A DNA stretch of 64,000 nucleotides from Drosophila pseudoobscura (lineage: Eukaryota > Arthropoda > Insecta > Diptera > Drosophilidae): the NCBI RefSeq assembly GCF_009870125.1, contig NC_046680.1:9176001-9240000 (forward strand), given 5' to 3'. The position numbers were made by a program, and so were the translations under genes. A model generated the notes under the pieces. The model saw only the letters and a program-made list of their open reading frames with translations. It was not told the DNA's origin and did not search any database. Below are positions 24,257 to 35,810 of the stretch, in pieces; position 1 is the stretch's first letter, and every line of letters begins with the position of its first letter.

Positions 24257-27200
24257 CTATTCCAGGGAGCGCCTGCGTAGCTGACGGCGCACTCCGACAA
24301 TGGCAGCATTGCTGCGGTCCAGGAGCTCGTTTGAGAGACGCGCCAGCAGCGGCAGCTCCCGCATGGACACATTTACCGAGGGCAAGGGGGCCAGCTGCTG
24401 TTGCAGCTTCTTGATGGGCGTCGGTGGCTCCTGCTGGTGATGCTGGGGTGTGACTGGCAAGCTGGTTGTGTTTGTGATCTTCACCACAACATCGCAGTGG
24501 CGTTCAAGGGCCTCGGCTCCAAGGGAGTCAGGCCTCTGCTCGGTTGATTTCAACCTTTCGGTTTGCTGCCGTTTAGCTGACTCCTTGAGCATCATTAGAT
24601 GATCCAGTTTATCCACCGTGGCCTTCAATTCGTGCTCCCAGACATCGTTCTGCTGCTGACCATCCCCGCCCTCGATGGGGCGCACTGCGAGGATTTTCAC
24701 CTTCTGACGCAGGGCCTCCAGATCGCCTTCGTCGACCGCGCCTCGAAACTCTCTAGCCCCCGTCTCATCGTAGTCGCAGGCATCCTCCTCGTCCTCAGTT
24801 TCCGCTGTATTTGCTGGCTGCTTTACCGCCAATGACATTTGACTGCCGGCTATAGAGGGATAGTCGCATTTCTCCAGCTCCATCTGAAAGTCCGGCAGCG
24901 AAGGCAAAGCACTGGACGTGGGCGTGTTCAGCTCGGCACCGACGCCCGGCTCGCGTGGTCCTGGCGGTGTGGGATAATCCCCGCGCTGCCTATGTATATC
25001 CTCGCTAATCCTCTCCAGGTTACGCAAAGCCGTGGAATAAGTGCTCTTTGCCCCAGCCACCTGCTGTTGCAGCTCTTGAATTCGATTCTTTTGGGTCTGG
25101 AGTTGATCCTGGCAGACTTGCTTCTCCTCGAAGTAGGGTCGCGACTTGTTGATGCTCCTCCTGAAGCGGTCCTCCAGCTGCTGCAACTTCTGCTCGGCCG
25201 TGTGGAAGAGACGCGTCCGTCTCTGGTGCTCGGCATGGCAGTCGGCCTTTTGGGTCTCGGCATCCATCACCTTTTGGGTGGCATGGTTCAGCATCTCCTG
25301 CCAGGCGTTGTCGAACTGCCATTCGTGTGAGTTGGACATGAAACGTTGCTCGGCCAGCGCCACCGTTTCCTTGGCCGCGGCATGAATTTCTTGAATGGGG
25401 AAAATCGAGAGTTTATGGGTTACTCGGATAATTCAAAGCGTGTGTTCATTGGCTCACCATTGGCTCGTTGGAATTTAACCGCTGCCTGCTGGCATTCGAT
25501 TTGTGCCTCGCGTGCCTTCTCCAGAGCTTCATGGTAGGGACGGGCCTTCTCGATACAGCTGCCCAACTTCTTGGATGAAAGCTTCAGGCGCCGTGTGGAC
25601 TCGTTCAACAGAATCCGAAAGGTGGAATTGGCCTCCTGTGGGCGGCAAAACATGAGTAAAAGCAGCGTCAAGCCATTTAGCCCATCTCCACTTACCTCCA
25701 ACTCGATCTCCAGCTTGTTTATCTCATCCGTGGCACTATTGAGATTCTCCAATTCAATCTGTGGAGAGAACAGAAAATGTACATTTAATGAATGCCTTTG
25801 TTTTTCGTTCATTTCCAGTAATTGCTAATCTCCTGCCCTTGGACCACCTCAAAGATGCCTCAATCGAAACCACGCGGCGGGGCCGCGTCCTCCAAGGATT
25901 CTAAATACGATCTGGGTAAAATTTCCGCTCGCGTTGATCGCGTTCATGTCAGCGGGCTGCTGCGGACCCACAACGACTATGTGATGAGGGCGGCGGACGG
26001 ACTCTTCAAGGCGGACAACTTCCAGGACGTCATGCTGGAGGCCATGTCGACCAAGGCGTACCTGCACGAGCTGGGCATCTTCAAGGATGTGAGCGTGCAC
26101 ATCGATGTCAGTCGCGGGGCAGATGCCTCGCCCCAGGGCTATGAGGTCACCTTCAAGGGCAACGAGTACTCCCGCATGATGGGCTCCGCCGGAACGGAGG
26201 TGGGCCAGAACGAGGGCTCCCTACGCACAGAGCTGACCGTCCCGAACATCCTGGGCCGGGGCGAGAGCATCTCCCTGCAGGGCAGCTACAGCAACACCAG
26301 GGCCAATGATCTGCAACTCAAGTTCTGGAAGCCCTTCTTTCACACCCGCTTTCGCGAGAATCGACCCGAGTAAGGACCCGACCCGACCTGACAAAGTCTT
26401 CTCTTGGGCAGTAAATTTACTAAGAAATCCTTTCAATCTTTACAGATTCTCGTTCAGCATATTCAGGCAAACGGATCGCTTCGACATTAGCTCATTTCAA
26501 TCCACAAATGTGGGCTACTTGATTGACTTCTCGGCCCACAGCAGCCTGGGAGTGGATGTAAGTGCGCAAAGAACTCTCTCGAGCACCAACTTAACTACCT
26601 GTGTATTTCCCTAGCTAACTCACTCGCTGCAGTACGAGAACTCGATCAGAAACGTGGGTTTGCTGAACAAATCCGTGCCATTTGGCATTCGGGAGCATTG
26701 TGGGCCCAAACTGGCCTCACTGGTGCGCTACTCCGTGGTCTTTGACAATCGGGATGCCAATGTCTTTGCCACGCGGGGCATTCTACTGAAATCCACCAAC
26801 GAGTACTGCGGTCTGGGTGGCAACGTCGCCTACACCAGCAGCACAGCCCACGGAGAGGTGAATGTGCCGCTCTTCTCTGGATTTGTGGCGCAGTTCTGTG
26901 GACGCGTGGGCATCGTCAAGGAGACCAAACAGACCACCTTGTTGCCCATCAGTTCGCTCTTCTATTGCGGCGGACCCATGACATTGCGAGGATTCAAATA
27001 CGGCGGAGCTGGACCCGTGGTAGATGGCACACCGATTGGGGCGCAGACCTACTGGTGCACGGGGGCGCATCTGTGGGCGCCGCTGCCTTTTGCCGGCGTC
27101 TTCAAGAGCCTGGCCAGCAACTTTAGAACGCATTTCTTCTACAACATTGGAAACACCAATACTTTTAGCTTAGGTAAGCAAAGCCTGCCCGGCTGATCCG

Positions 27201-30200
27201 GTGTCCCATGTTTTCACGTCTTTCCCTTCGCAGAGAATATGCGTAGCGCCTTTGGCATGGGTCTGGCCTTCAAGTTCGCCGATCGGGCACGCATCGAAAT
27301 CAACTACTGCATCCCAGTGCGTCGCCAGGCCACCGACAAGGTGCTCAATGGCTTCCAGTTTGGCATCGGCTACGAGTTCATCTAGAAAATGTGTTCCTTC
27401 GACAAATCCATTGACTGGATGTAGTGTCCCCCCCTCGCAACAGCAGAGAGCCCATGAGAATCCCCCAAAATCCCACAAAATGTAGCTTGTCTTGTCTTTC
27501 GAGAAGATTTATCCTGTTCTGTATTTTTTGTCAATGCATTTTTCCTCCTAAAACAAATTTATTTGTAGTCCAGCAAACATTTAAGTAGTTCCTAAGGCGC
27601 GCGTGTACATACTTAATAGCGAAACGAGAAACGAAGAATATACAAAACTGTTTCAAGAATTTGGAAAAGCAAAAAAATTTTGTGAATGTGGGTTGGTTTG
27701 ATTTGTCTGTGGAGTGAAGAAGACGCTAGAACTTTGAAGTGTACGCATCTTCTCCGTGGAGTGGAACCGAACTGAGGTAATGCTATAGCCCCATGAGAGA
27801 AAATGGAATTGCATTTTGAGCAGACAATTCCATCAACAAATCTAGGGGGCGAAAATCTAATCCCTCCCGGCCCAAAGGTCACAAACACCACACCCCTCCC
27901 CCTTCCTTTTCTGTACGAAAAATCACTCTTTTTCTTGACGGCTCTAAGCAGGAATTGAACTCAGGAGCTCCACACTAAAAGCAAGCCCCGAGGAGCGCCG
28001 CTCAACGCTCTTCGCCACGCGAACATCGATAGAAGCCGCATCTAAAAATGGATGTTGACGTGAGAGAGAGAGGGGCAAAGTAATGGAATCAGTGCTGGCA
28101 ATTTAGCTTATTTCCTCGTAGCTTTTAGTCGGATTCAATAACAAATAACTTTTCTCCTAAGGGAAATTTGAGTGAGGGGAAAAATTCTGGTTATATTGAA
28201 TAACAAATTATATAGGAAAATGTGCCAATTATCTTTTGAGAGCATTTAAAGACACGAATGTTTATTTTTGAAATGAATTCAGTTCGTGAAATCTAAATTT
28301 TTTTTTAAAATAAGTTTTTTGAAAAGTAAGCTCAAAATACATATATTTGTTGATAGCTTGAAGAAAATTGCAGATTTATATGTTAAATGTTTTTCGTATA
28401 AATTAATAATACTAAGCAATCATAAATTACTGATTATTCAAAATAAGGATAAAAAGAAAAACCACACATAGAAATTAATCTTGTTATATTATGTATACAA
28501 GTTTTTATGAAAAAAAAAAACATGTTATTGAATTAAATTTGTTACATTCCCCTCGTTTGAGGGGAACTTTAAGAAATTATGTTGAAACATTGTTGAAAAC
28601 ATGCGTTGCTTAAGTTTAGTGCACGTTTCAAAATTTTACAGAATTCCTAGTTCTTCCATATGGCCAAAATCTACATTCACAGGCAGAGGCAGGGGCAGAG
28701 CCAGAGGCAGGGCATGGGATGGGGAAGCGGATATGTTCATGGATCGCTGAACTGCATGCGGTTACAGTTTGGTTTTTTATACACAAGTTTTCAGTGTAGC
28801 GTTGGACCCACACATACATTTCGTGGTCGAGAAAACGGGTTTTAATTATAATATTTTTGGTTTGTAGGTTTGGCTCTTTTTACGGCTGCTCTTTGCTGGG
28901 CTTGTCCCAGTTTGATTTTAATCGTGTCCGTTGACCATTTCTCCACATCCCGGACACAAACATGAGCCGCTGAGAGGCCAGCGAGAGGGCAGGTCTTCTC
29001 AACGAGTCGCTCGACTTGGCCCTGTCTCGTAATCGTGATTGATTCAAGAGCCGAGACAAGGCGTAGGGTGCCCTCCAAACGGGTTTCAGCGTCTGTAAAC
29101 AAACGAAACCAGTTTGGGGCATCCGATTCGCCGCAGATGAAAGGCAGCTTGAAGCTTGAACTTTCCTGGAATTTCTGGCTTCTCCAGAAGCGAGGAGGGA
29201 CTCAGGAGGAGTGAGCCAGCATTTTTGGTCTGGCATTTCCCTCGGAAGATGTAGTTTTTGGTTAATTAAAAGTTTACTTTCTCACATTTCCACATGGAGC
29301 AACATGCAATTGAAAAAGTTGAGGCAAAGACCTGGAAAAACAAAACAAAACAAAACAAAATTCCCACAAAACAAAGCTCAATAATTAATGCTGTCGTATG
29401 CGGCGGGGGGACGGGGCCTAGACCTTTGCGAATACATCCTCTCTGGGGACCACCCCCACTCCCCCTCTGAAGCCAATGGAGGGGAAAAAACCTTTATTAC
29501 GCTGCCATTTCAATTGTAAATTTTACCAGCCAAGGCAGCCCCGGCTGTGTATGCATTGTGGCAGAGAGAAATATTTGGTTATCCACAAAAAATACAAAAT
29601 AAATATTAAATGCTGAAATGACGCTGGAAAAAATGTGTACAAATATTTTCGCAACTTTATCGTCAAAAAATAAACACCCAAAACGGCAAATGGGGGAACT
29701 GGACTCAATAAATATCAATAGCATTTTCAAAGAGCTCAATTCTTATGGCATATGGCAAATATTCCTGGAATATTGCAAGCCCCTGTCGACATATTTCAGA
29801 GAATTGTACTTTAACTATTGATTTGTATCATCTTACACATCTGAAGCAAAACACAGCCGTAGTCATGTGGAACAAGGTCTATTCTGGTCTGGGCCCGAAA
29901 CGTTACCAAATCACGCGATGTGCCGACGTTTTTCTTGCCTTTCGTTGTGCAATCTCGCCGGAGCGGCGTTGCCAAAGGGCAGCCCGAGGCGAAGACCGGC
30001 TTGAGTCACAGACTGAAGCGAATCATCAAATGCAAAAGGTTACAGCCAGGTTACAGCGCGCGTCTCTTGGCCAGAATCGGTAGATGACGTGAGTGCGGCT
30101 CGTTAGGATCCCAAACAATTTCGTCAGACAAGAAGACGCCGGCCACCCCCGCCCCCGCCGCATTGTTTAGACAACAGACAGCCCTGAGGAGTGTGTAGTG

Positions 30201-33200
30201 TAACGACTATATTTAGTATATTTGCAAACAGACAGACAGAAAGCAATAAATAAAATGGAAGTGCGGCCACACCCATCTAGGAAATGGATAGGACTTCTCC
30301 CTCGAGGACTGTGCAAAAACAGCCTCCCCTATCCCATCCTTTCCCTTCGTTTATTAGCAATATCCTATGCAAACAGCACCCCGGCATATCGTATGATTAT
30401 TATACATTAGCTTATCCCTTCCCGTTTCAGTTCCACTTTCCCTTTTCCATTGCCGGCACTCCCCTCCCTGTTCCGCTCGACAGCTGCCTTTTTAGTGGCG
30501 TGATGTCGACGTCGGGGCTGACCTGACCTGACCTACATACATCCGCAATCTCTCACTCTCTCTCCTGCCCTGTTGGTGCGACAACATTGCCAAAATGGCA
30601 ATAGGAGCGTACTGTAATGGAAACCCATAAAAAATTATACATATCTACAATCGATACGACTTGCGCAGGCGACACAAAGGACAATCAACCCGTCGAAAGT
30701 ACTCGAAACCAAACTGGAACAGCACTTGGCTAAGAAAGTCGCTCTGCAAGACGCGGAGAGGTCAAAGAGGTGGGTTATATAAAGCAAACGCTACAGCATT
30801 GCGTGAATGAATGTCAGGCAACTCGAAAGCCAAGCCAATTAATGTGTTTTATAATTAGTTCAAGCTCTAGTACCCCCACCGTACACTCTCCAAGCGTTAT
30901 GTCAACTTTCGTGGGGGAACTTTCAGAATGCTGAAGAAGTTGGGGGGGCTGGGGAATGACCCACTTTGCATGGAACCTAAAATGTTTATACAAATTAATG
31001 TCAATTGCCGAAAAGTTCTGGTCTCTCTTCAAAGTTCAAATAAAGGCAATCGGAGTGCAATTGTGAAACATTCATAAGTTTATTAACAAGTTCATGATAC
31101 TTGTTGACTGATAAGATACGCCAGCGGCATGCCCCCCATTGCTGATTCGATAACACAGGAAATGGCCATTTGACTGCATAATAATAGTTGTTTTTACATA
31201 CAAATGGCATTAACAATTCCAATTCAAAGACAACGAGCCACAAACGAAACAAATCAAAATGTAAATGAATTCATTAAGCCTCAAAATCAGAGGAGCCACT
31301 CTTTCTCCCTCTCTCTCTCTCTCTCTCAGTTATGCATCATTGATGATAATTATTATGACGATGATGATGAAGGTAAAGGCCACCCCGCAGAGACACTGCA
31401 CTGCTTTTATTTAAAAGTTCAACAAACAGTGGGCGAGAGGAGAGGGTGTGGTATATTTATGCAAGTGCTTTTTTACTTCAATAAACTTCCTACAGTTGCT
31501 TCGCGTTTTTTCACACTATAAATAAACCCAACCGACGATCGTCTCGTCTCGTCTCGTCCGACGATCAGAACCGACTCTGACCGCTGGCTCTGGCAAGGGT
31601 AGCGTGGCCGAGCGGTCTAAGGCGCTGGTTTAAGGCACCAGTCTCCTCGGAGGCGTGGGTTCGAATCCCACCGCTGCCACATAGAGAATGATCTTTTTTT
31701 TCTTTTTTTCACAAAATATTTGTTTACTCTATGTTTTTTCAGTTTTAAGCAGAGCTTAGATTTTATACGATTACGTTGTCAGTTCTAAAAAGAATTTAGA
31801 CTTGAGTTCATTAAGAAGTTTTCTGAGTGAATTATTCCTTCTAAAATTGAGTCGACATAACATTTAATTAAAGCCACGTTAATGACGCATGTCATTGGCC
31901 ATTGTTCAGTGATTCATTTTACTTAAAATCGTGCTCTCTAAATCGTGAGAAAATCAATTACAAAATTAAAGGTAGAGAGGTTTGTTTAATTTAAGATGGT
32001 GTAAATCTTTATGGTACTAAGCAGTGGATCGTTTAAGAGAACTACATTTTTGGAGTCCGATTATAAAAGTCTATATATTTCGCCGCTGACTCACTTATCG
32101 GACCCACTTTTCTGATTCATTGTCCCCCCCACCTCAGTGGTGTTCTCTAATTCCCTGACAAAAGCCCCCTGGAAGCTTATGTACTCTCACCTTTATGGCG
32201 TAACTGACACCCATCCAAATCCAAGTATTTGTTAGTCATTTAGGCATTGAACTTTATCAGTTTGAGCAGTGGAGTGGATAAAGTTTCCTTCGCTAATCAA
32301 ATTACCAGCATTATCTACTGGGACAAGGCTGTGCGATAATTATTATTTATAATTTGCTTCAAAGTTTTTCCCACCAGTTTTCTCTCCAAGATAGAGACAA
32401 CTAACACGCCTCCCCTCCCCACCATTTGTCTGTGAAATCAATTATCGTATAATCGATAAGTGCCAGATAATTATACGACCCATGACGAAGAAAGTTTTGG
32501 GCAAAGAAAACGAGCAGAAAAACTCCCCCAGCACGCAAATGATAATGCTTTCCAGAGACGTGACGCGTGTGGGATTTTGTACCGAAATAAAAACAAACGC
32601 AAATACTCGGTGTTTTGGGAGAAAAAACACAAAGAAACAGCTGTCGGGGCACACGAATTGAAGTTAAATAGACTTTGGGCCATCGCCACCATAATCTTTT
32701 CGTTGTCTATTCCGTTTGTCGTCACCAAGTTTCTTCCGATAAAAGAATCTGCACGCGCAATGAACTAGCGAACAAAACCCACCTTTCCATTGATAAATAA
32801 TTGACAATAGAAAACGGCAGAGAACAGAGAAAGGAAACAAAGCTTGTCTAAAGAGGAAGTCGCGCATAAAACATTGAAAAATCGTCAAAATAGAATACAT
32901 AGCAAAAATCAAGATGTTTTTGCGTATTTGGTAATATATTTTGTACAGATGAGAGAGCTCACACTAACCGGTTTCGCATTCCATTCGGTATGCCATAGCA
33001 AAACAAATTTTGTTTAGAGTATAACCTTATCTCTCTCTCTCTCTCTCTCTCTTTCTCTGTGTGATTCTACCATTCGAATTGTATATTTTCGCGCTCACCA
33101 TATTTATAGACATTATCGAGTGTTTCAATCAAGTCACATGGCCAGAATCAATGGTAATGTTTTTACGCCGCGTGTGACGTCTCCCGCTAGGTTTTCGGGC

Positions 33201-34488
33201 TCCAAAAATAGACAAACGAAGGTCTAGTGCGGATCCAATTTGATCCAAACGGGGAATATTCTCCGGCACATTCATCGCCTCTTTTAATGCCCATTAATGC
33301 CCAGCGACTAGAAATTTGCAAATTATTTCGCGCTGTTGAACAAGTAACAAAATAAATCTTAAATTATGCAAAATGCGCCGGGGGCGATACGAAGCACCGA
33401 ACCAGAGACGCGACGCAGACACTTTGTATTGTGTTGTGTCGTCTCTTTTCTCGAATTGCCTCACAACGAAATGAACCCTATAAAACACCCTGTAACAACG
33501 AATTCATTTGAGCTTTTTGAACGTGGAAGCTGCACTTATAGCTCTCCTACTGGGATGTACCAAACAGAGCGCAAACATCATACGCCTTTCTTCTATACGA
33601 GCACAGGGTGTACAGTGCTTGCGTGTGCGCTTCGGTATTTCCATTTATTAAATTTTGCATGCAGCCACCAGGCCTCTACCGAAAATCACCAAGAGCAATA
33701 TAGAGGGAGCGAGAGGGCAATAACTGCACTTGAATCTGTTTTAGGTACCCCGAACGGAGAGGAAATTTCCCAAAGAACAAAATATAATCCCATTACCAGG
33801 AAGTGAGTGTGAGTCGAAGAGGGAGAAATGGAGGATAAAGAAACAAACACTTGACCCTGGGGCACTTTGTGAGTGTGTGTGCGTGTGATGGAGAGTTACA
33901 ATTCCTGCAGCGTTTTTCACAATGAATATTAGTTTTTCGATGGGAAAGGAAACTTGCAATTTGTTAAAGCGCTTGGGAAATTGATTTCTGCTGTGTGAGT
34001 GTGGCTAAAAGTCAGCAAAGCGTAAAAAAGGTTGCACGCAATAAAAAGAGCCAACGAAATGGAATGCAAAACATAACGGCGCTTTCCTGTAAAGAGTCTG
34101 TCAAAGCCAATTAAAAGAGAGCAGAGAGACACAAAGAAAGAGGGGGAGAGAACTAACAAATAGTAGGAACAACAATTGCAGCAACACACAAAAACAAAAC
34201 AACGTGCCAAGGCAGCGTTTTCTATATGTGCTTAGGTACATATCTACATACATACATATATATGAATGTATATTTGAGTGAAACGCCTGGCACTGCCTGG
34301 TACGGGGCACGTGCATATTTGAGGGCCACAAGGGGTACGCCGAGAGGTGGAAGCCCCCCACTCACCTGAATTTGCGGGTCCAGCTCGCTCTCTTCAGTAT
34401 TCGACATATTTGCTTTTATTTGTGCCTGCAGCCGATCCAATCGCAGGAGAATGTCAATTGAGTTAGTTTTCACTTTTTTGTCCGACAC
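24257..34488 (-). CDS. pcs: SH3BP5-family Rab11 exchange factor, parcas orthologue
   Basis: SH3BP5/REI-1 proteins are coiled-coil GEFs for Rab11; fly parcas was also described as a regulator of the Tec kinase Btk29A. Exons are 34488-34366, 25758-25696, 25635-25458 and 25389-24257, giving 498 residues. The 41-codon first exon ends SELDPQIQ in phase 0 and continues directly into IELENLNSATDEIN, matching the (D)PRIQxELExLNxxTDxIN signature of the family. Residues about 36-265 form the long helical domain, with KARPYHEA, AKETVALAEQR, AWQEMLNHATQKVM and INKSRPYFE blocks. The C-terminal half is Pro/Gln/Glu-rich and poorly ordered. Intron 1 is 8.6 kb and contains Sam50 and a tRNA gene. The distant first exon rests on frame and family fit, without transcript data. 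Confidence 0.9.
25855..27385 (+). CDS. Sam50: Sam50, mitochondrial outer-membrane beta-barrel assembly protein
   Basis: SAM50 (BamA/Omp85 family) inserts beta-barrel proteins into the mitochondrial outer membrane and contributes to MICOS contacts. Four exons (25855-26369, 26446-26557, 26633-27173, 27234-27385) give 439 residues, the usual length. Residues about 40-130 form one POTRA domain (VHVSGLLRTHNDYV...LGIFKDVSVHID), and the rest is a 16-strand barrel including the conserved MTLRGF turn and a terminal YEFI. I chose the ATG at 25855 because no in-frame ATG lies between the upstream acceptor-like sequence and it, and the protein starts as expected. It is nested antisense in intron 1 of parcas. 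Its ATG is only 96 bp from parcas exon 2, so its promoter or 5' UTR must overlap parcas exons. Confidence 0.95.
27386..31597. other. Sam50 3' flank and intron 1 of parcas
   Basis: No protein-coding exon is supported. The region has AT-rich DNA, an AAAAC repeat at 29336-29360, and a degenerate Pol III-type element at 27918-28020. Parcas is transcribed through it on the minus strand. TGACC repeats lie at 30519-30534 and CTCTCT runs at 30551-30564 and 31307-31328. Confidence 0.5.
27918..28020 (-). ncRNA. Degenerate tRNA-like Pol III element (candidate)
   Basis: The minus strand carries an A-box-like TGGCGAAGAGCGTTGAGCGG (28017-27998), then a B-box-like GAGTTCAATTCC (27962-27951) 35 nt later, and a TTTTT run (27922-27918) suitable for Pol III termination. 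The spacing fits a type-II tRNA such as Ser or Leu, but acceptor and T-stem pairings are poor, so it is not an intact tRNA. It could be a tRNA pseudogene, a tRNA-derived SINE head or a small Pol III transcript. Confidence 0.35.
31598..31679 (+). tRNA. tRNA-Leu (anticodon AAG)
   Basis: An 82-nt tRNA with acceptor GGTAGCG (31598-31604) pairing to CGCTGCC (31672-31678), discriminator A, A box TGGCCGAGCGG and B box GGTTCGAATCC. The anticodon stem CTGGT/ACCAG encloses loop TTAAGGC, with anticodon AAG at 31632-31634. The variable arm is long, as expected for leucine. There is no intron or encoded CCA. A run of eight T at 31693-31700 is the terminator. It lies inside parcas intron 1 on the opposite strand. 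Confidence 0.97.
31693..31700 (+). terminator. Pol III terminator of tRNA-Leu
   Basis: An uninterrupted T8 run 14 nt downstream of the tRNA, followed by a second T run in TCTTTTTTTC. Confidence 0.9.
31701..34365. other. Remainder of parcas intron 1
   Basis: No supported exon was found. Contains a long CT microsatellite (33031-33053) and assorted short open frames without family resemblance. Confidence 0.55.
33031..33053 (+). repeat. CT microsatellite
   Basis: Uninterrupted (CT)n/(TC)n run of about 23 bp in parcas intron 1. Confidence 0.9.
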
Positions 34489-35810
34489 TTTTCAATTTAA
34501 ATCCAGTTGCATTTGCATTTGCATTTTCACTTGCATTTCGCTCAACTTGATCTTGTTATTTGCCCCTCACACTCTCCTTCGTCAAGCAAATTGTTAATTT
34601 TCCTCAAAGCGCTCGAGTCTGCATGGGTGTGTGTGTGCTGGTGATTTGTTGTAAATATTATGTAAATAGGCCTGCGGCTGGCTCTATTGCTGTTTAACTC
34701 GCCAATTTTGTTATAAGAAAAAAATATTAAAGCATTTTCTCTGCCGTCTTTGACGCCACCAACGAAAACAATCACAGGGGACGCGCGGGGCTTCTATCAA
34801 CTTTTGACTACTTTAAACATGGACAAATTACACGTAAACATAAATCAAACTGCTGGTCAACCTTTTGTCCCGAATATAATATATTATGTAGTTGTTTTTA
34901 AATACTAATCTACCCTAGGAAGAGGAAGTGAGACGAGACGCGACCGACCGCGGCGGTACGAATTCTAACAATACAATATTTACAAAAACAGCAGAACTAC
35001 ACGGTAACTACACATTGGCTACATAATGGGAGGAAAAAGAGGGTATGGGCGACAGGCAAAACGTCTCGAAAAGCCAACGCTTGCAAGGTAAATTCCACCC
35101 CTTTTGCCAAATATCGAGTTTATGTCTTCATGGTATATTTTCCTCACACGCGAGGTGAGGTTCGTACGAACCTTGCAATTTGCCTTGGCTGCTTTTCCCT
35201 GTTGTCCATACCCCTTCTATAGGCTTTTCAAAACTACGACTCATTTTTTCGCTGCATTGTTAACAAGTATCGATAGCCGCGATTTTCGATTCTACTTATG
35301 GTCGAATGACATAAAACACTATCGACCTATCTAAATTCATTTTATTAATTTTTAATGCGATAATATTATGTTGATTGCGGTGCTTTCTAGGTGAATTGTT
35401 GGCCTCCAGCGTTACATGGCCCTCAAAAAATACATGCCTTTTTTCATACAAAATTTGAATATTTATCTGATTTTATTTGTTAACAAACAACAGTGTACCT
35501 GGTCACACTGTGGACAACGATCACCCACAAAACCAAACGCTCGCAAATTATATCATATAAGAAACGCTCTGAATTGGACCCGCAAATGATAGATATATGA
35601 TACTTGTATACTTGTGTCGTTCAGGTTTTTACAGTTAAGATATAATTTATGATAGCTCGCAAACGGATCTTTTGCGAGCCTTGTACGATATCTTTTGCGA
35701 GACTGTGGCTCGCTTGCGAGAGTTTTGCGGACTTTTCGCGAAAGTCACGTTTGTTTGTTTGCTGGGTATGTACATCATGCTTTGGTATTAATTCATCACC
35801 GGCTCCAAAG
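34489..35810. promoter_or_regulatory. Divergent promoter region between parcas and the METTL25-like gene
   Basis: The 1.3-kb spacer separates two divergent start codons. It includes GCATTT repeats just upstream of parcas (34509-34537), a DRE core TATCGATA at 35268-35275 and a TGGTCACACTG at 35510-35520, matching fly core-promoter Motif 1 (YGGTCACACTR). Motif 1 is typically near the start site, so transcription of the plus-strand gene probably begins close to 35.5 kb. An in-frame upstream ATG at 35649 would add 54 residues to that gene; it lacks family resemblance and is probably leader. Confidence 0.5.

Noticed and set aside
28842-29236. Overlapping minus-strand frames of 86 and 118 codons in the parcas intron
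   Set aside because: No recognisable domain and two frames open at once; composition fits noncoding DNA. Neither is needed by the parcas model.
35649-35810. In-frame N-terminal extension of the METTL25-like protein
   Set aside because: The added 54 residues are Cys/Arg-rich without family resemblance, and the ATG at 35811 gives a typical N-terminus.
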